A stretch of DNA of 64,000 nt from Acidimicrobiia bacterium (GTDB taxonomy: Bacteria; Actinomycetota; Acidimicrobiia; Spongiisociales; UBA11373): NCBI GenBank assembly GCA_029263095.1, contig JAJCYA010000087.1, positions 47,844 through 111,843 on the forward strand, given 5' to 3'. This document shows positions 35,896 to 43,269 of this stretch, in pieces; positions within the stretch are counted from its first letter, which is position 1; each line of letters begins with the position of its first letter. The position numbers and the translations under genes were made by a program. The notes below the pieces were generated by a model. That model ran no database searches. It worked only from the letters and a program-made list of their open reading frames with translations, and was not told the DNA's origin.

Positions 35896-36525
35896 TCAGG
35901 TCTCGGCGAACCGTTGTGCCCAGCGCTTCCAGGGATCTGAGAGCTGAGGAACTTCGAGGAGTTGCTTTGCTTCACTGTGGTCGCGGTCGTAGATGCGGGC
36001 GATGTCCGCCACGGTGACACCGTGTTCGGGAGGTAACCCCATCTCAATGCGGTCGCCGGCGGCGAGCGAACCCTCCTCAACGATCCGCAAATAGGCTCCT
36101 GGGCGGTGGGCGGCCGAAAACAGCGCGGGAAACCCAGGGTCGTCCATGCGGATGCCCAGCTTGAAGCAGGGCGTCCGGGGCTCACTGACCTCGAGAACAA
36201 CGCCGCCAGCACGCCAGTGTTGACCAACTACAGCTGCGCTGACGTCAACGCCTTCTGTGGTGAGGTTGTCGCCGAAGGTGCCCGGAGCTAGTGAGCGGCC
36301 AAGTTGCTCACTCCACCACCCGTAGTCCTCCGAAGCGTACGCGTATACGGCCTTGTGAACACCGCCATGGACTCTTCGGTCAGCTTGGTCATCACCGACG
36401 AGGTTGACGCCTTCAACCCGCACCGGACCCTCGACGGGAAACTTGTAGATCCCAGTCAACACAGTGTGCCCCCGGAACTCAACGGCTTGCTGTTCGCCGA
36501 CGTTGACCGAGAGGATTCTGCTCAT
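35896..36525 (-). CDS. MOSC domain protein (YiiM-like)
   Basis: This 209-residue protein contains GDDQADRRVHGGVHKAVYAY, GTFGDNLTTEGVD and the conserved Cys in SEPRTPCFKLGIR, all diagnostic of MOSC domains, which handle molybdenum-cofactor sulfur or detoxify hydroxylaminopurines. Its C-terminal helical domain (TVADIARIYDRDHSEAKQLL) is that of the YiiM subgroup. It is the first gene of the leftward MOSC-DoxX-TauE set. Confidence 0.9.
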   Translation of the reverse strand: MSRILSVNVGEQQAVEFRGHTVLTGIYKFPVEGPVRVEGVNLVGDDQADRRVHGGVHKAVYAYASEDYGWWSEQLGRSLAPGTFGDNLTTEGVDVSAAVVGQHWRAGGVVLEVSEPRTPCFKLGIRMDDPGFPALFSAAHRPGAYLRIVEEGSLAAGDRIEMGLPPEHGVTVADIARIYDRDHSEAKQLLEVPQLSDPWKRWAQRFAET

Positions 36526-36607
36526 GGGCCTCGGAACCTCCAGACGACCGCCTCAAACTCGGCCTAGCGAAATCGGGCGGATGAGAACTACGGTGCTAGT
36601 ACGCATT

Positions 36608-36621
36608 ATGTCAGTCATGAC
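36608..36621. promoter_or_regulatory. Palindromic motif TGTCA-GTCA-TGACA
   Basis: A 5-bp inverted repeat with a 4-base centre lies 82 bp upstream of the MOSC start and 62 bp before the decayed gene at 36684. It has the form of a regulator binding site; the regulator is unknown. Confidence 0.3.
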
Positions 36622-36683
36622 AGCGAAAATCCCCCGCAGGCGGTCCTCGACATGATCCAGGGCGTCGACAACATGGAGACTTG

Positions 36684-37219
36684 ATGGCAAACCTGCACTT
36701 CAAGTTATGGCGCCGAAAGTGGTCGAAGGTCCAAACGGGTCTTCAACGGATTGAACGGATCTATGAAGGCGAGACGATCAGCTCAGACGAAGCCATGTAA
36801 GACTTGGACAGCTTCTTTCTTCATGCATACCACTTCTTCGAGTGGCTCGGAGCGGACCACGAAAAAGGAGTCGGTCGAGACGAAACCAATCGCACATCAT
36901 TGAGGACCGACGAACTCCGAATATGCCATGACTTGGCGACAGGCGAGAAGCACCACACTCTCGACAGGCCTCCGGCGGTGAGCAGGGACGTTGCCTTCCT
37001 GAGCCAATCCGTGGCCGTCCGTCCGGGGACAATCCACACGACGGTCGGTATCGGATCGGTGCCGAAGCCCGCATCTTCCAGTCCGACCTCGATCTCCCAC
37101 TCCTGGACAGCTAACGATGGAAGCGGGGGGTGAGATTGACGCTCTCGACCTTGCTCGGGAGATTGTCGAGGACATCACCCAGTTCCTCAAGGAGTGTGGT
37201 CTCCTTCCCGAGGCCTGAC
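36684..37219 (+). pseudogene. Decayed hypothetical gene (HEPN-like helical protein)
   Basis: From ATG 36684 the frame reads MANLHFKLWRRKWSK to a TAA at codon 39, then continues in the same frame as DLDSFFLHAYHFFEWLG, TDELRICHDLATGEKHHTL, and after at least one frame change ends in EIDALDLAREIVEDITQFL at 37219. These blocks resemble a family of small helical hypothetical proteins with an R-x-C-x-D-x-x-N/T-G-x-K-H core, HEPN-like by appearance. An in-frame stop plus a frame change indicates decay. The family name is my impression, unverified. Confidence 0.5.
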
Positions 37220-37360
37220 CGAACGTAGGTCTGGGTGTTGGGGGCGGTTGAGTCGTTCGGGGTTGTGGCAGGAGTTGTCAGATCCTCGACCGCAACCATT
37301 CACAAGGTCACACCAACAGCTCGGTTTCATGTAGCCAGCGGCGCGGGTCTGGTTCATCCA

Positions 37361-37822
37361 TCAGCTCGTCGCGGCTTGGCCCAGGATCTTCTCCAATCCG
37401 TCCAGGGATTTCCTCATGTCCCGGGCCGTCATCGTCTCGATGAACATCAGCCGCTGAAGAGCATCCCAAATGAAGCCGGGATAGTCAGCAGTGTGGACCG
37501 TCAGGGTGAGTGTGAAGGCGCCGGGTCCGGCCTGGGCGAATCTGCACTCCACGGGTATCTCCGGTAGCCCCCTCGTGGTCATAGTCATCCGTACCATCTC
37601 TTGGGGTGTGACCTCGTCGAGCACAACCTTCCCCTGCATCGAGAGTCCGGGCAGCGAGCTCTTGCGGAAATACCGGATCTCGTCCCCCGAGAACTCCCAC
37701 TTCACCTCTTCCGAATCGACCACGTCGAGAGTGGTCCAGTCCGTCCACGATCGGACATCCATGAAGTAATCGAATCCCTTGTTCCGAGCCACGGGATAGG
37801 TTCGGGACAACTCCACATGCAT
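37361..37822 (-). CDS. SRPBCC/polyketide cyclase-like ligand-binding protein
   Basis: This 153-residue protein (MHVELSRTYPVARNKGFDYFMDVRSWTDW) has the START/SRPBCC layout: N-terminal strand, VRSWTDW and later DALQRLMFIETMTARDMRKSLDGLEKIL as the long C-terminal helix. ATG 37822 follows AGAGGTG at a suitable distance. Members bind hydrophobic ligands; the ligand is unknown. It is followed by no obvious partner on the same strand. Confidence 0.75.
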   Translation of the reverse strand: MHVELSRTYPVARNKGFDYFMDVRSWTDWTTLDVVDSEEVKWEFSGDEIRYFRKSSLPGLSMQGKVVLDEVTPQEMVRMTMTTRGLPEIPVECRFAQAGPGAFTLTLTVHTADYPGFIWDALQRLMFIETMTARDMRKSLDGLEKILGQAATS

Positions 37823-37896
37823 ACCAATCACCTCTCATCCCGCGTCAGTCCGGAGAGCGGTGGAGCGAACACCCTCGCCGGTTTTGCCCGTGGCGT

Positions 37897-38106
37897 TCAG
37901 CCTTCAGCCGGCTTGCCCTCCAGAAGCTCGATGATTCGGTCGTTCTGCTCGCGGATGGCCGAGATGTTGAGGAACATCCACTTCGGAGGAGAATCGTCGG
38001 GCATCTTCTCAATGATGCTCTCCCACGACAGGCCCTCACCCGATCTGAAAAGCTTGACCACTGCCACAGCCCCGACCACGACCACCAGCACACGTGACAT
38101 CTTCAT
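37897..38106 (-). CDS. Small single-pass membrane protein
   Basis: This 69-residue protein has an N-terminal TM helix (MSRVLVVVVGAVAVVKLF) and a charged tail EKMPDDSPPKWMFLNISAIREQNDRIIELLEGK, the last part predicted to be a coiled coil. ATG 38106 (MKMSRVL) is preferred over longer frames starting inside the GC-rich hairpin upstream. No family recognised; a membrane adaptor is possible. Confidence 0.5.
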   Translation of the reverse strand: MKMSRVLVVVVGAVAVVKLFRSGEGLSWESIIEKMPDDSPPKWMFLNISAIREQNDRIIELLEGKPAEG

Positions 38107-38192
38107 GGTCACGATTGTACGCCCCGGGGTCATCTGCCCCCCAAGCGCCGGGGGCCTAGTCGTTGGTGGCTGCAACTAGCTAGCGGGATCGT

Positions 38193-38453
38193 CTAAGGAC
38201 TCGGTGTGGAGCTAGCGCGTCGGATCATTGCCCACGTCCATCCGATTCCAAAGGCGACACCAATCAGAATTGGACCCCACTGGACTCCGCCTTCTCGCAT
38301 AGCTGCTTCGGACCGCCGCGCTTCGCGGCGTTGTCGTTGGTAGGCGGTGTTTGCAGCTCGGCATGGGTCGCAGTGGCATCCGGCTTTGTAGCGGGAGCGG
38401 GTTCCGTGTCGTGATGTTGCCTGGATGGCGTCGAAGTCTGGCCCTTCGCTCAT
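38193..38453 (-). CDS. Small protein with HGTRSRYKAGCHCDPCR motif and C-terminal TM helix
   Basis: This 86-residue protein contains HGTRSRYKAGCHCDPCRAAN, a Gly-Cys-x-Cys-x-x-Cys cluster followed by a basic helix (YQRQRREARRSE). I recall similar short Cys-rich motifs in small proteins of actinobacteria and their phages. A single TM segment (GPILIGVAFGIGWTWAMI) follows. A nucleic-acid-binding zinc site is plausible. It is the rightmost coding region of the island. Confidence 0.6.
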   Translation of the reverse strand: MSEGPDFDAIQATSRHGTRSRYKAGCHCDPCRAANTAYQRQRREARRSEAAMREGGVQWGPILIGVAFGIGWTWAMIRRASSTPSP

Positions 38454-38578
38454 ATCTTCACCGTATCAAGGGGGTGTGACGTTTCGTTGTGACCCTGTCG
38501 TGTAGCCCCGTTGGCTGGTGGGCACTTTGGGCGCAGGGGAGCGGAGCGACGCTGCGTCCGGTGCCCCCAGCACACACA

Positions 38579-38731
38579 CGTTGGGCGTTGTTGTCCCGTC
38601 GGGTGGTGTGGCCGCGGGTCGCGGGGGTGTGGGGTGTTTGTGGGTGTGGGGGAGCAAGGGTCGCCGCCAGCCGGTGGCGACGTGCTGCGGGTCTCGTGTG
38701 CGGTCCTAGTGCGGGCGGTGGGATTCGAACC
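38579..38731. repeat. Right half of the split tRNA-Leu mini-element
   Basis: Starting at CGTTGGG (38579-38585), this segment aligns with the tRNA-Pro unit (38583-38626 against 30199-30242, four mismatches in 44) and ends in the intact tRNA-Leu 3' end. A GTCGCC/GGCGAC inverted repeat lies in the position of the CTTCGAG/CTCGAAG hairpin of the other units. Joined to 30444-30518, it gives a 168-bp period. Confidence 0.78.
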
Positions 38732-38795
38732 CACAGCGGGATGAAATCCCACCGGATCCTAAGTCCGGCGCCTATGCCAGTTCGGCTACGCCCGC
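38710..38795 (-). tRNA. tRNA-Leu(TAG)
   Basis: This 86-base class II tRNA on the minus strand has acceptor GCGGGCG/CGCCCGC, anticodon stem-loop CCGGACTTAGGATCCGG (anticodon TAG), a long variable arm TGGGATTTCATCCCGC and T arm GTGGGTTCGAATCCCAC. No CCA is encoded. Its 3' tail is duplicated at 30444-30496. Confidence 0.94.
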
Positions 38796-38867
38796 GCTGG
38801 TCCAAGGGTATCGCCACCGGCGCCGCGCGCATGATCTCAGATGGTTCCGAGCGGCTAACCTCGCTCC

Positions 38868-38941
38868 GGGTCGCTAGCTCAACCTGGCAGAGCAACGGAC
38901 TCTTAATCCGCAGGTTCGGGGTTCGAATCCCCGGCGACCCA
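38868..38941 (+). tRNA. tRNA-Lys(CTT)
   Basis: This 74-base gene has acceptor GGGTCGC/GCGACCC, D arm GCTCAACCTGGCAGAGC, anticodon loop CTCTTAA (anticodon CTT) and T arm CGGGGTTCGAATCCCCG. The first anticodon-stem pair is an A-C mismatch. Its tail (23 bases) recurs 171 bp downstream. Confidence 0.93.
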
Positions 38942-39113
38942 CTCTCTTGTTGGACGAGTCTCTCCGCACTTCGAGTCCTGTTCGGCCTCGAAGCACGCCT
39001 CCTGTTGGTGTTGTCCGGTTTCCTGCCTGGCGGCTTTTGACAGATGTGGGGGGCGGAGCGAGCATCGCTGTGCGCGGGTTGGTCGGAGAAGGTTCGAATC
39101 CCCGGCGACCCAC
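38920..39113. repeat. tRNA-Lys mini-element: 171-bp unit bounded by 23-bp direct repeats
   Basis: The 23 bases from GGTTCGAATCC through the acceptor end (38920-38942) recur exactly at 39091-39113. The unit contains CTTCGAG-11 nt-CTCGAAG followed by GCACGCCTCC, nearly identical to the tRNA-Pro unit at the same offset (about 48-50 bases from the T arm), and ends in CGGAGAAGG fused to the duplicate GGTTC. The rest of its body differs from the other units. Confidence 0.78.
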
Positions 39114-39169
39114 GGTCCCCGCAAGTGAGTGCTGGTTGGCGGCCGTCGCTGAACTATTCTGCCGACGGT

Positions 39170-39241
<72 letters not shown>

Positions 39242-39267
39242 CCAGAGACCGGTACGGTCGGAGGATT

Positions 39268-39340
39268 GCCCCCGTAGCTCAGTGGACAGAGCAGGAGCCT
39301 TCTAAGCTCTTGGTCGGAGGTTCGAATCCTTCCGGGGGCG
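39268..39340 (+). tRNA. tRNA-Arg(TCT)
   Basis: This 73-base gene has acceptor GCCCCCG/CGGGGGC, D arm GCTCAGTGGACAGAGC, anticodon loop CTTCTAA (anticodon TCT) and T arm CGGAGGTTCGAATCCTTCC. The discriminator is G. It decodes AGA and AGG. Confidence 0.93.
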
Positions 39341-39354
39341 CCGGACTCTGGCAT

Positions 39355-39430
39355 GGTGGCCGTAGCTCAGTCTGGTTAGAGCGCCGGGTTGTGATCCCGG
39401 AAGTCGGGGGTTCAAATCCCCTCGGTCACC
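39355..39430 (+). tRNA. tRNA-His(GTG)
   Basis: Acceptor GTGGCCG/CGGTCAC is preceded by an encoded G-1 (39355) facing discriminator C73, the histidine identity pair. The anticodon loop is TTGTGAT (anticodon GTG), with T arm GGGGGTTCAAATCCCCT. It is the last tRNA before tig. Confidence 0.94.
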
Positions 39431-39571
39431 CGAGATGACGCGTTGCAGGACGTGGAATCGGCGGCCCGGTATGGCACCTGGGCGGCACGGCGATGAGCCA
39501 TTGAAGTGCGAGGCGGTCGGCGGTAGACGCCGCACCGTCTTTCTCTGTGTACGGAGTGCGAAGGAGCGCTG

Positions 39572-41104
39572 GTGACCAAGGTCAAGGACGCAGGTCCATT
39601 CGAGCGAGTTCTCACGTTGATGATCGGATCAGATGCGATCGAGGCCGGAAAGAGGTCGGCGGCCAAGCGTTTGGCCGGTGACGTAAAGATCAAGGGGTTT
39701 CGTCCCGGCAAGGCCCCGATGAAGGTCGTCGAATCGGCCGTGGGTGCGGATACGCTGCGCCGTGAGGCCATCGATGACGCCCTCCCGCCGGTGCTCACGG
39801 AGGCGATCGAGGAGGCCGAGCTCGCACCGGCGGTGATGCCTCGACTCAAGGATATTCGCGATAGCGACGACGGCGTCGAGGTGGACGTTCTCGTGACCCT
39901 GTGGCCGACGCTGAAGAAGCTCCCCAAGTACCGGGGCCGCAAGATCGAGCTGAGCGCTCCAGAAGTCGACGATGCCGCGGTCGACGATCAGATCGAGCGG
40001 ATGCGCGATCAGTTTGCCGATCTCGAGGACGTAGATCGCGATGCTCTTGACAACGACTTCGTGATCGTGGATGTCACGACTTCCAAAGACGGTGAGGAGT
40101 TCGCAGCGGGATCCGCCACTGACATGCTCTTCGAGGTTGGCGCCGGAATGTTCTTGGAGGGGATGGACGACGCGTTGCGCGGCAAGGCCGCCGGACAAAT
40201 CGAACAGTTCTCCACGACGTTGCCGGAGTCGTTCGGTGAGGACGGCGGTGCGGAAGTGAGTGTCCGGGTCCTCATCAAGCAGGTGAAGGCCAAGCGGCTG
40301 CCCGAACTCACAGACGAGTGGGTCGACGACATGACCGAGTTTGAGACTGTGGCAGAGATGCGGGAGGAGCTGGCTGAACAGCTGATTCGAATCAGACGCG
40401 AAGGGCTTCGGACCGATTTCGAGCGGATCCTCCTCCAGGAGTTGATTGAGGATTTGTCTCTCGAATTGCCGGAGGCGCTCGCCGAGGCCGAGATGGATTC
40501 GGTCTTTCACCGGTTTGCTCATCGCCTGGAGACCCAAGGCGTCGAATTCGATCAGTACCTCGCGCTAACGGGTCAGAACCAAGAGACCTTCCTCACCGAC
40601 ATTCGTTCCCAGGCCGATCTCAACCTGAAGACTCGGGTGCTGCTCGAGGCGGTCGCAGAGTCCGAAGAAGTGACTGTCGAGGATTCGGAAATGAATGAGA
40701 TGGTCGAGCAGTTGGCAACGGCATCGGAGATGGAGGTCTCCGACTACAAGAAGGCCTTGACCGAAGGAGGTCAAGAGAACGCGCTCTCCGGTGATATCCT
40801 GCGGCGCAAGGCTGTCGACCGTCTCCTCGAGCTGGCGGTTCCGGTCGACGGCGCCGGCGACGAGATGGATCTATCCCCAGAAGAGGGCACAGAAGAGGGC
40901 GCGGAAGAGGGCGCGGAAGAGGGCACTGAGGACACCGACGACGCAGAACCCACACCGGAGGCACCGGCCGACGAGGTCGATGGAGATGGAGAGGGCGAGC
41001 GGTCCGGCGGCGTAGACAACTCAGACATGAATCCAGACTTGGCCGAAACCAAACAGGACCGCCCAACGGACGACGGGCAGCAGCCCGCGGAGGTTGATGA
41101 ATGA
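39572..41104 (+). CDS. tig: Trigger factor
   Basis: Trigger factor is the ribosome-bound chaperone and peptidyl-prolyl isomerase. The 510-residue protein has the ribosome-docking motif [13 protein letters not shown] (residues 42-54), a central FKBP-like PPIase domain (about 145-235, [22 protein letters not shown]) and the helical C-domain. An acidic low-complexity tail of about 75 residues ([18 protein letters not shown] and more) extends beyond the usual end. GTG 39572 follows AAGGAG. The stop overlaps clpP (ATGA), tying folding and proteolysis together. Confidence 0.95.
   Translation: MTKVKDAGPFERVLTLMIGSDAIEAGKRSAAKRLAGDVKIKGFRPGKAPMKVVESAVGADTLRREAIDDALPPVLTEAIEEAELAPAVMPRLKDIRDSDDGVEVDVLVTLWPTLKKLPKYRGRKIELSAPEVDDAAVDDQIERMRDQFADLEDVDRDALDNDFVIVDVTTSKDGEEFAAGSATDMLFEVGAGMFLEGMDDALRGKAAGQIEQFSTTLPESFGEDGGAEVSVRVLIKQVKAKRLPELTDEWVDDMTEFETVAEMREELAEQLIRIRREGLRTDFERILLQELIEDLSLELPEALAEAEMDSVFHRFAHRLETQGVEFDQYLALTGQNQETFLTDIRSQADLNLKTRVLLEAVAESEEVTVEDSEMNEMVEQLATASEMEVSDYKKALTEGGQENALSGDILRRKAVDRLLELAVPVDGAGDEMDLSPEEGTEEGAEEGAEEGTEDTDDAEPTPEAPADEVDGDGEGERSGGVDNSDMNPDLAETKQDRPTDDGQQPAEVDE
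40880..40927 (+). repeat. Four tandem 12-bp repeats in the tig acidic tail
   Basis: Units of GAAGAGGGC followed by ACA, GCG, GCG and ACT encode the EEGT/EEGA repeats of the trigger-factor tail. The exact 12-bp period suggests expansion by slippage and possible copy-number variation. Confidence 0.85.
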
Positions 41105-41718
41105 TCAAGAACCAATACCTCGTTCCCACGGTGGTCGAGCAGACGAGTCGTGGCGAGCGGGCATTCGATATCTACAGCCGATTGCTCAGCGAGAGGATCA
41201 TCTTTCTGGGTACTCCGATAGATGACAATGTCGCGAATCTCGTGATGGCTCAGCTGCTGCACCTCGAGGGAGATGAGCCCGAGAAGGACATCTCGCTTTA
41301 CATCAACTCCCCAGGCGGCGTCATGACCTCACTCATGGCGATCTACGACACGATGTATTTCATCAAGCCCGACGTCGCCACATACTGCATGGGCCAGGCT
41401 GCATCGGCGGCGGCGGTGCTCCTTGCTTCGGGCACCCCCGGCAAGCGGTACGCCCTTCCCCATGCGCGCGTAATGATCCACCAACCCCACATCGGGGGTC
41501 TCGAGGGTCAGGCAACGGACATTGAGATCCACGCACGGGAGATCCTGCGGGTGCGCGAGGAGATGAATCAGATCCTCGCCGGGCACACCGGTCAGGAGTT
41601 CGAGAAGATCCGCACCGATACCGATCGCGACTTCTGGATGACCGCCGACGAGGCGAAGGAGTACGGCGTCGTAGACACGGTGCTCGAGGGACGAGCGCTC
41701 AAGGCAGTCACGGGTTGA
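41101..41718 (+). CDS. clpP: ATP-dependent Clp protease proteolytic subunit
   Basis: ClpP forms the barrel protease driven by ClpX. The 205-residue protein has the catalytic Ser in [14 protein letters not shown], His in [12 protein letters not shown], and Asp in [13 protein letters not shown]. The N-terminal strand [23 protein letters not shown] is typical. Only one clpP is present here, whereas Streptomyces and mycobacteria have tandem pairs. It is coupled to tig and followed 18 bases later by clpX. Confidence 0.96.
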   Translation: MIKNQYLVPTVVEQTSRGERAFDIYSRLLSERIIFLGTPIDDNVANLVMAQLLHLEGDEPEKDISLYINSPGGVMTSLMAIYDTMYFIKPDVATYCMGQAASAAAVLLASGTPGKRYALPHARVMIHQPHIGGLEGQATDIEIHAREILRVREEMNQILAGHTGQEFEKIRTDTDRDFWMTADEAKEYGVVDTVLEGRALKAVTG

Positions 41719-41736
41719 GGCCGAAGGGAGACCTAG

Positions 41737-43017
41737 ATGTCGAAATTCGGTGAGACGACTAGCGCCGGCGGTGATCTGCTGAAGTGCTCCTTCTGTGGGA
41801 AGTCACAGAAGCAGGTCAAGAAGCTCATTGCCGGTCCCGGCGTCTATATCTGCGACGAGTGCATCGATCTCTGCAACGAGATCATCGAGGAGGAGCTCGC
41901 CACAAACGAGGAGACACCGTTCGCCGAGCTGCCCAAGCCCGAGGAGATCAACGGCTTTCTGGACGACTACGTCGTCGGACAGGAACGGGCCAAGAAGGTG
42001 CTCGCGGTTGCGGTCTACAACCACTACAAGCGAGTGCGAGCTGGCCAGCGAACCAAGGACGACATCGAACTCCAGAAATCCAACATCATGCTCATCGGGC
42101 CGACTGGCTCGGGCAAGACGCTGTTGGCTCAGACGCTGGCGAGGATGCTCAATGTTCCATTTGCCATAGCGGACGCCACCGCACTCACCGAGGCCGGATA
42201 TGTCGGCGAAGATGTCGAGAACATCCTGCTCAAGATCATCCAGGCTGCCGACTACGACATCAAGCGGGCTGAGACCGGGATCATCTACATCGATGAGATC
42301 GACAAGATCGCTCGCAAGGCAGAGAACCCCTCGATCACCAGGGATGTCTCGGGTGAGGGGGTCCAGCAGGCACTCCTCAAGATCATCGAGGGGACCGTCG
42401 CATCAGTCCCGCCTCAGGGTGGCCGTAAACACCCGCATCAGGAGTTCTTGCAGATCGACACGACGAACATGCTGTTCATCTGCGGAGGTGCGTTCTCAGG
42501 CCTCGAACACATCATCGAGCGGAGGGTCGGCAAGCGGGCGATCGGCTTCGATGCCCATGTTCACAGCGACAGTGATCGCGACGGCGACACCCTCTCCGAT
42601 GTGCTGCCGGAAGACCTGATGGGCTATGGACTGATCCCCGAGTTCATCGGACGGCTACCGGTGACCACGACGGTGCACGATCTCGATCGGGAGCAGCTCA
42701 TCCGGGTGCTGCTTGAGCCGAAGAACGCACTCATCAAGCAATACGCCAAGTTCTTCGAGATGGACGGCGTCGAGCTCGTCTTCTCCGACGATGCTCTCGA
42801 GGCGGTGGCGGACCAGGCGCTGCTCAGAACGACGGGCGCTCGCGGTCTGCGGGCGATTCTCGAAGAGGTGCTGCTGGACACGATGTACGAGCTCCCCGGA
42901 CGAGAGGATGTTGCTCGGGTCGTCATCGACGACCAGGTCGTGCGGGAGCGGGTCAACCCGACGCTGATTCCCATGTCCGACATCGGCAAGGAAGTACCCG
43001 AAGAGCGGAGCGCATAG
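41737..43017 (+). CDS. clpX: ATP-dependent Clp protease ATP-binding subunit ClpX
   Basis: ClpX unfolds substrates, including tmRNA-tagged proteins, for ClpP. The 426-residue AAA+ protein has an N-terminal C4 zinc domain ([11 protein letters not shown] and [10 protein letters not shown]), Walker A GPTGSGKT, Walker [11 protein letters not shown], the ClpP-docking IGF-type loop within [12 protein letters not shown] and the sensor-2 region [12 protein letters not shown]. It lies 18 bases after clpP. Confidence 0.97.
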   Translation: MSKFGETTSAGGDLLKCSFCGKSQKQVKKLIAGPGVYICDECIDLCNEIIEEELATNEETPFAELPKPEEINGFLDDYVVGQERAKKVLAVAVYNHYKRVRAGQRTKDDIELQKSNIMLIGPTGSGKTLLAQTLARMLNVPFAIADATALTEAGYVGEDVENILLKIIQAADYDIKRAETGIIYIDEIDKIARKAENPSITRDVSGEGVQQALLKIIEGTVASVPPQGGRKHPHQEFLQIDTTNMLFICGGAFSGLEHIIERRVGKRAIGFDAHVHSDSDRDGDTLSDVLPEDLMGYGLIPEFIGRLPVTTTVHDLDREQLIRVLLEPKNALIKQYAKFFEMDGVELVFSDDALEAVADQALLRTTGARGLRAILEEVLLDTMYELPGREDVARVVIDDQVVRERVNPTLIPMSDIGKEVPEERSA

Positions 43018-43141
43018 GGACCTCGCGCCTGACTAGTCCTCAAGCGTTACGTCGGAATGATCGTTGTGTCTCCGTCCGATCCGACGTACCTTCTCAATGG
43101 TTTGCACCGGAGGTATCAACCTCTGGTTGAGGAAGGGAATC

Positions 43142-43170
43142 GAGGCCGGCGCTCAGGCGCCGGCCTCTTT
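43142..43170 (+). terminator. Intrinsic terminator after clpX
   Basis: GAGGCCGGCGC and GCGCCGGCCTC form a perfect 11-bp stem with a TCAG tetraloop, followed by TTT. It lies 125 bases after the clpX stop and 100 bases before valS, so it probably ends the tig-clpP-clpX transcript. The bases between the two genes also contain a weak CAACC-TCT-GGTTG hairpin but no recognisable leader or T-box. Confidence 0.75.
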
Positions 43171-43269
43171 GCTGTTCAGCCAGACCTCCACCTTTCTTGC
43201 TGCAACTTGCTGGCTTTACTATTGCGCCGGATCATTCCGGCTCTGGCCTATCATCCCGCCCACGCATGA

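Larger units (their letters stand above)
30519..38578. mobile_element. 8.06-kb accessory insertion inside the tRNA-Leu mini-element
   Basis: Boundaries are set by homology: joining 30518 to 38586 rebuilds a unit that aligns colinearly with the tRNA-Pro copy and gives a period of 168 bp. The insertion is flanked by the 7-bp direct repeat CGTTGGG (30512-30518 and 38579-38585). It holds an IS3-family element at its left end, a small metabolic set (Rrf2 regulator, cysteine hydrolase, TauE, DoxX, MOSC), an SRPBCC protein and decayed genes. No integrase gene is visible, and its two ends are not clear inverted repeats, so the mechanism of arrival is unknown. Confidence 0.6.

Noticed and set aside
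38540..38578. Second IS end at the right border of the island
   Set aside because: GTCCGGTGCCCCCA loosely recalls the IS terminal repeat, but the match is too poor and no transposase fragment lies beside it.
43018..43269. Possible T-box or leader-peptide attenuator upstream of valS
   Set aside because: There is a strong hairpin with a short T run and a small CAACC/GGTTG hairpin, but no T-box consensus (AGGGTGGNACCGCG) and no valine-rich leader. A plain terminator for clpX explains it.
43057..43269. 70-codon open frame between clpX and valS
   Set aside because: It spans the terminator hairpin, lacks a ribosome-binding site and has no recognisable sequence.
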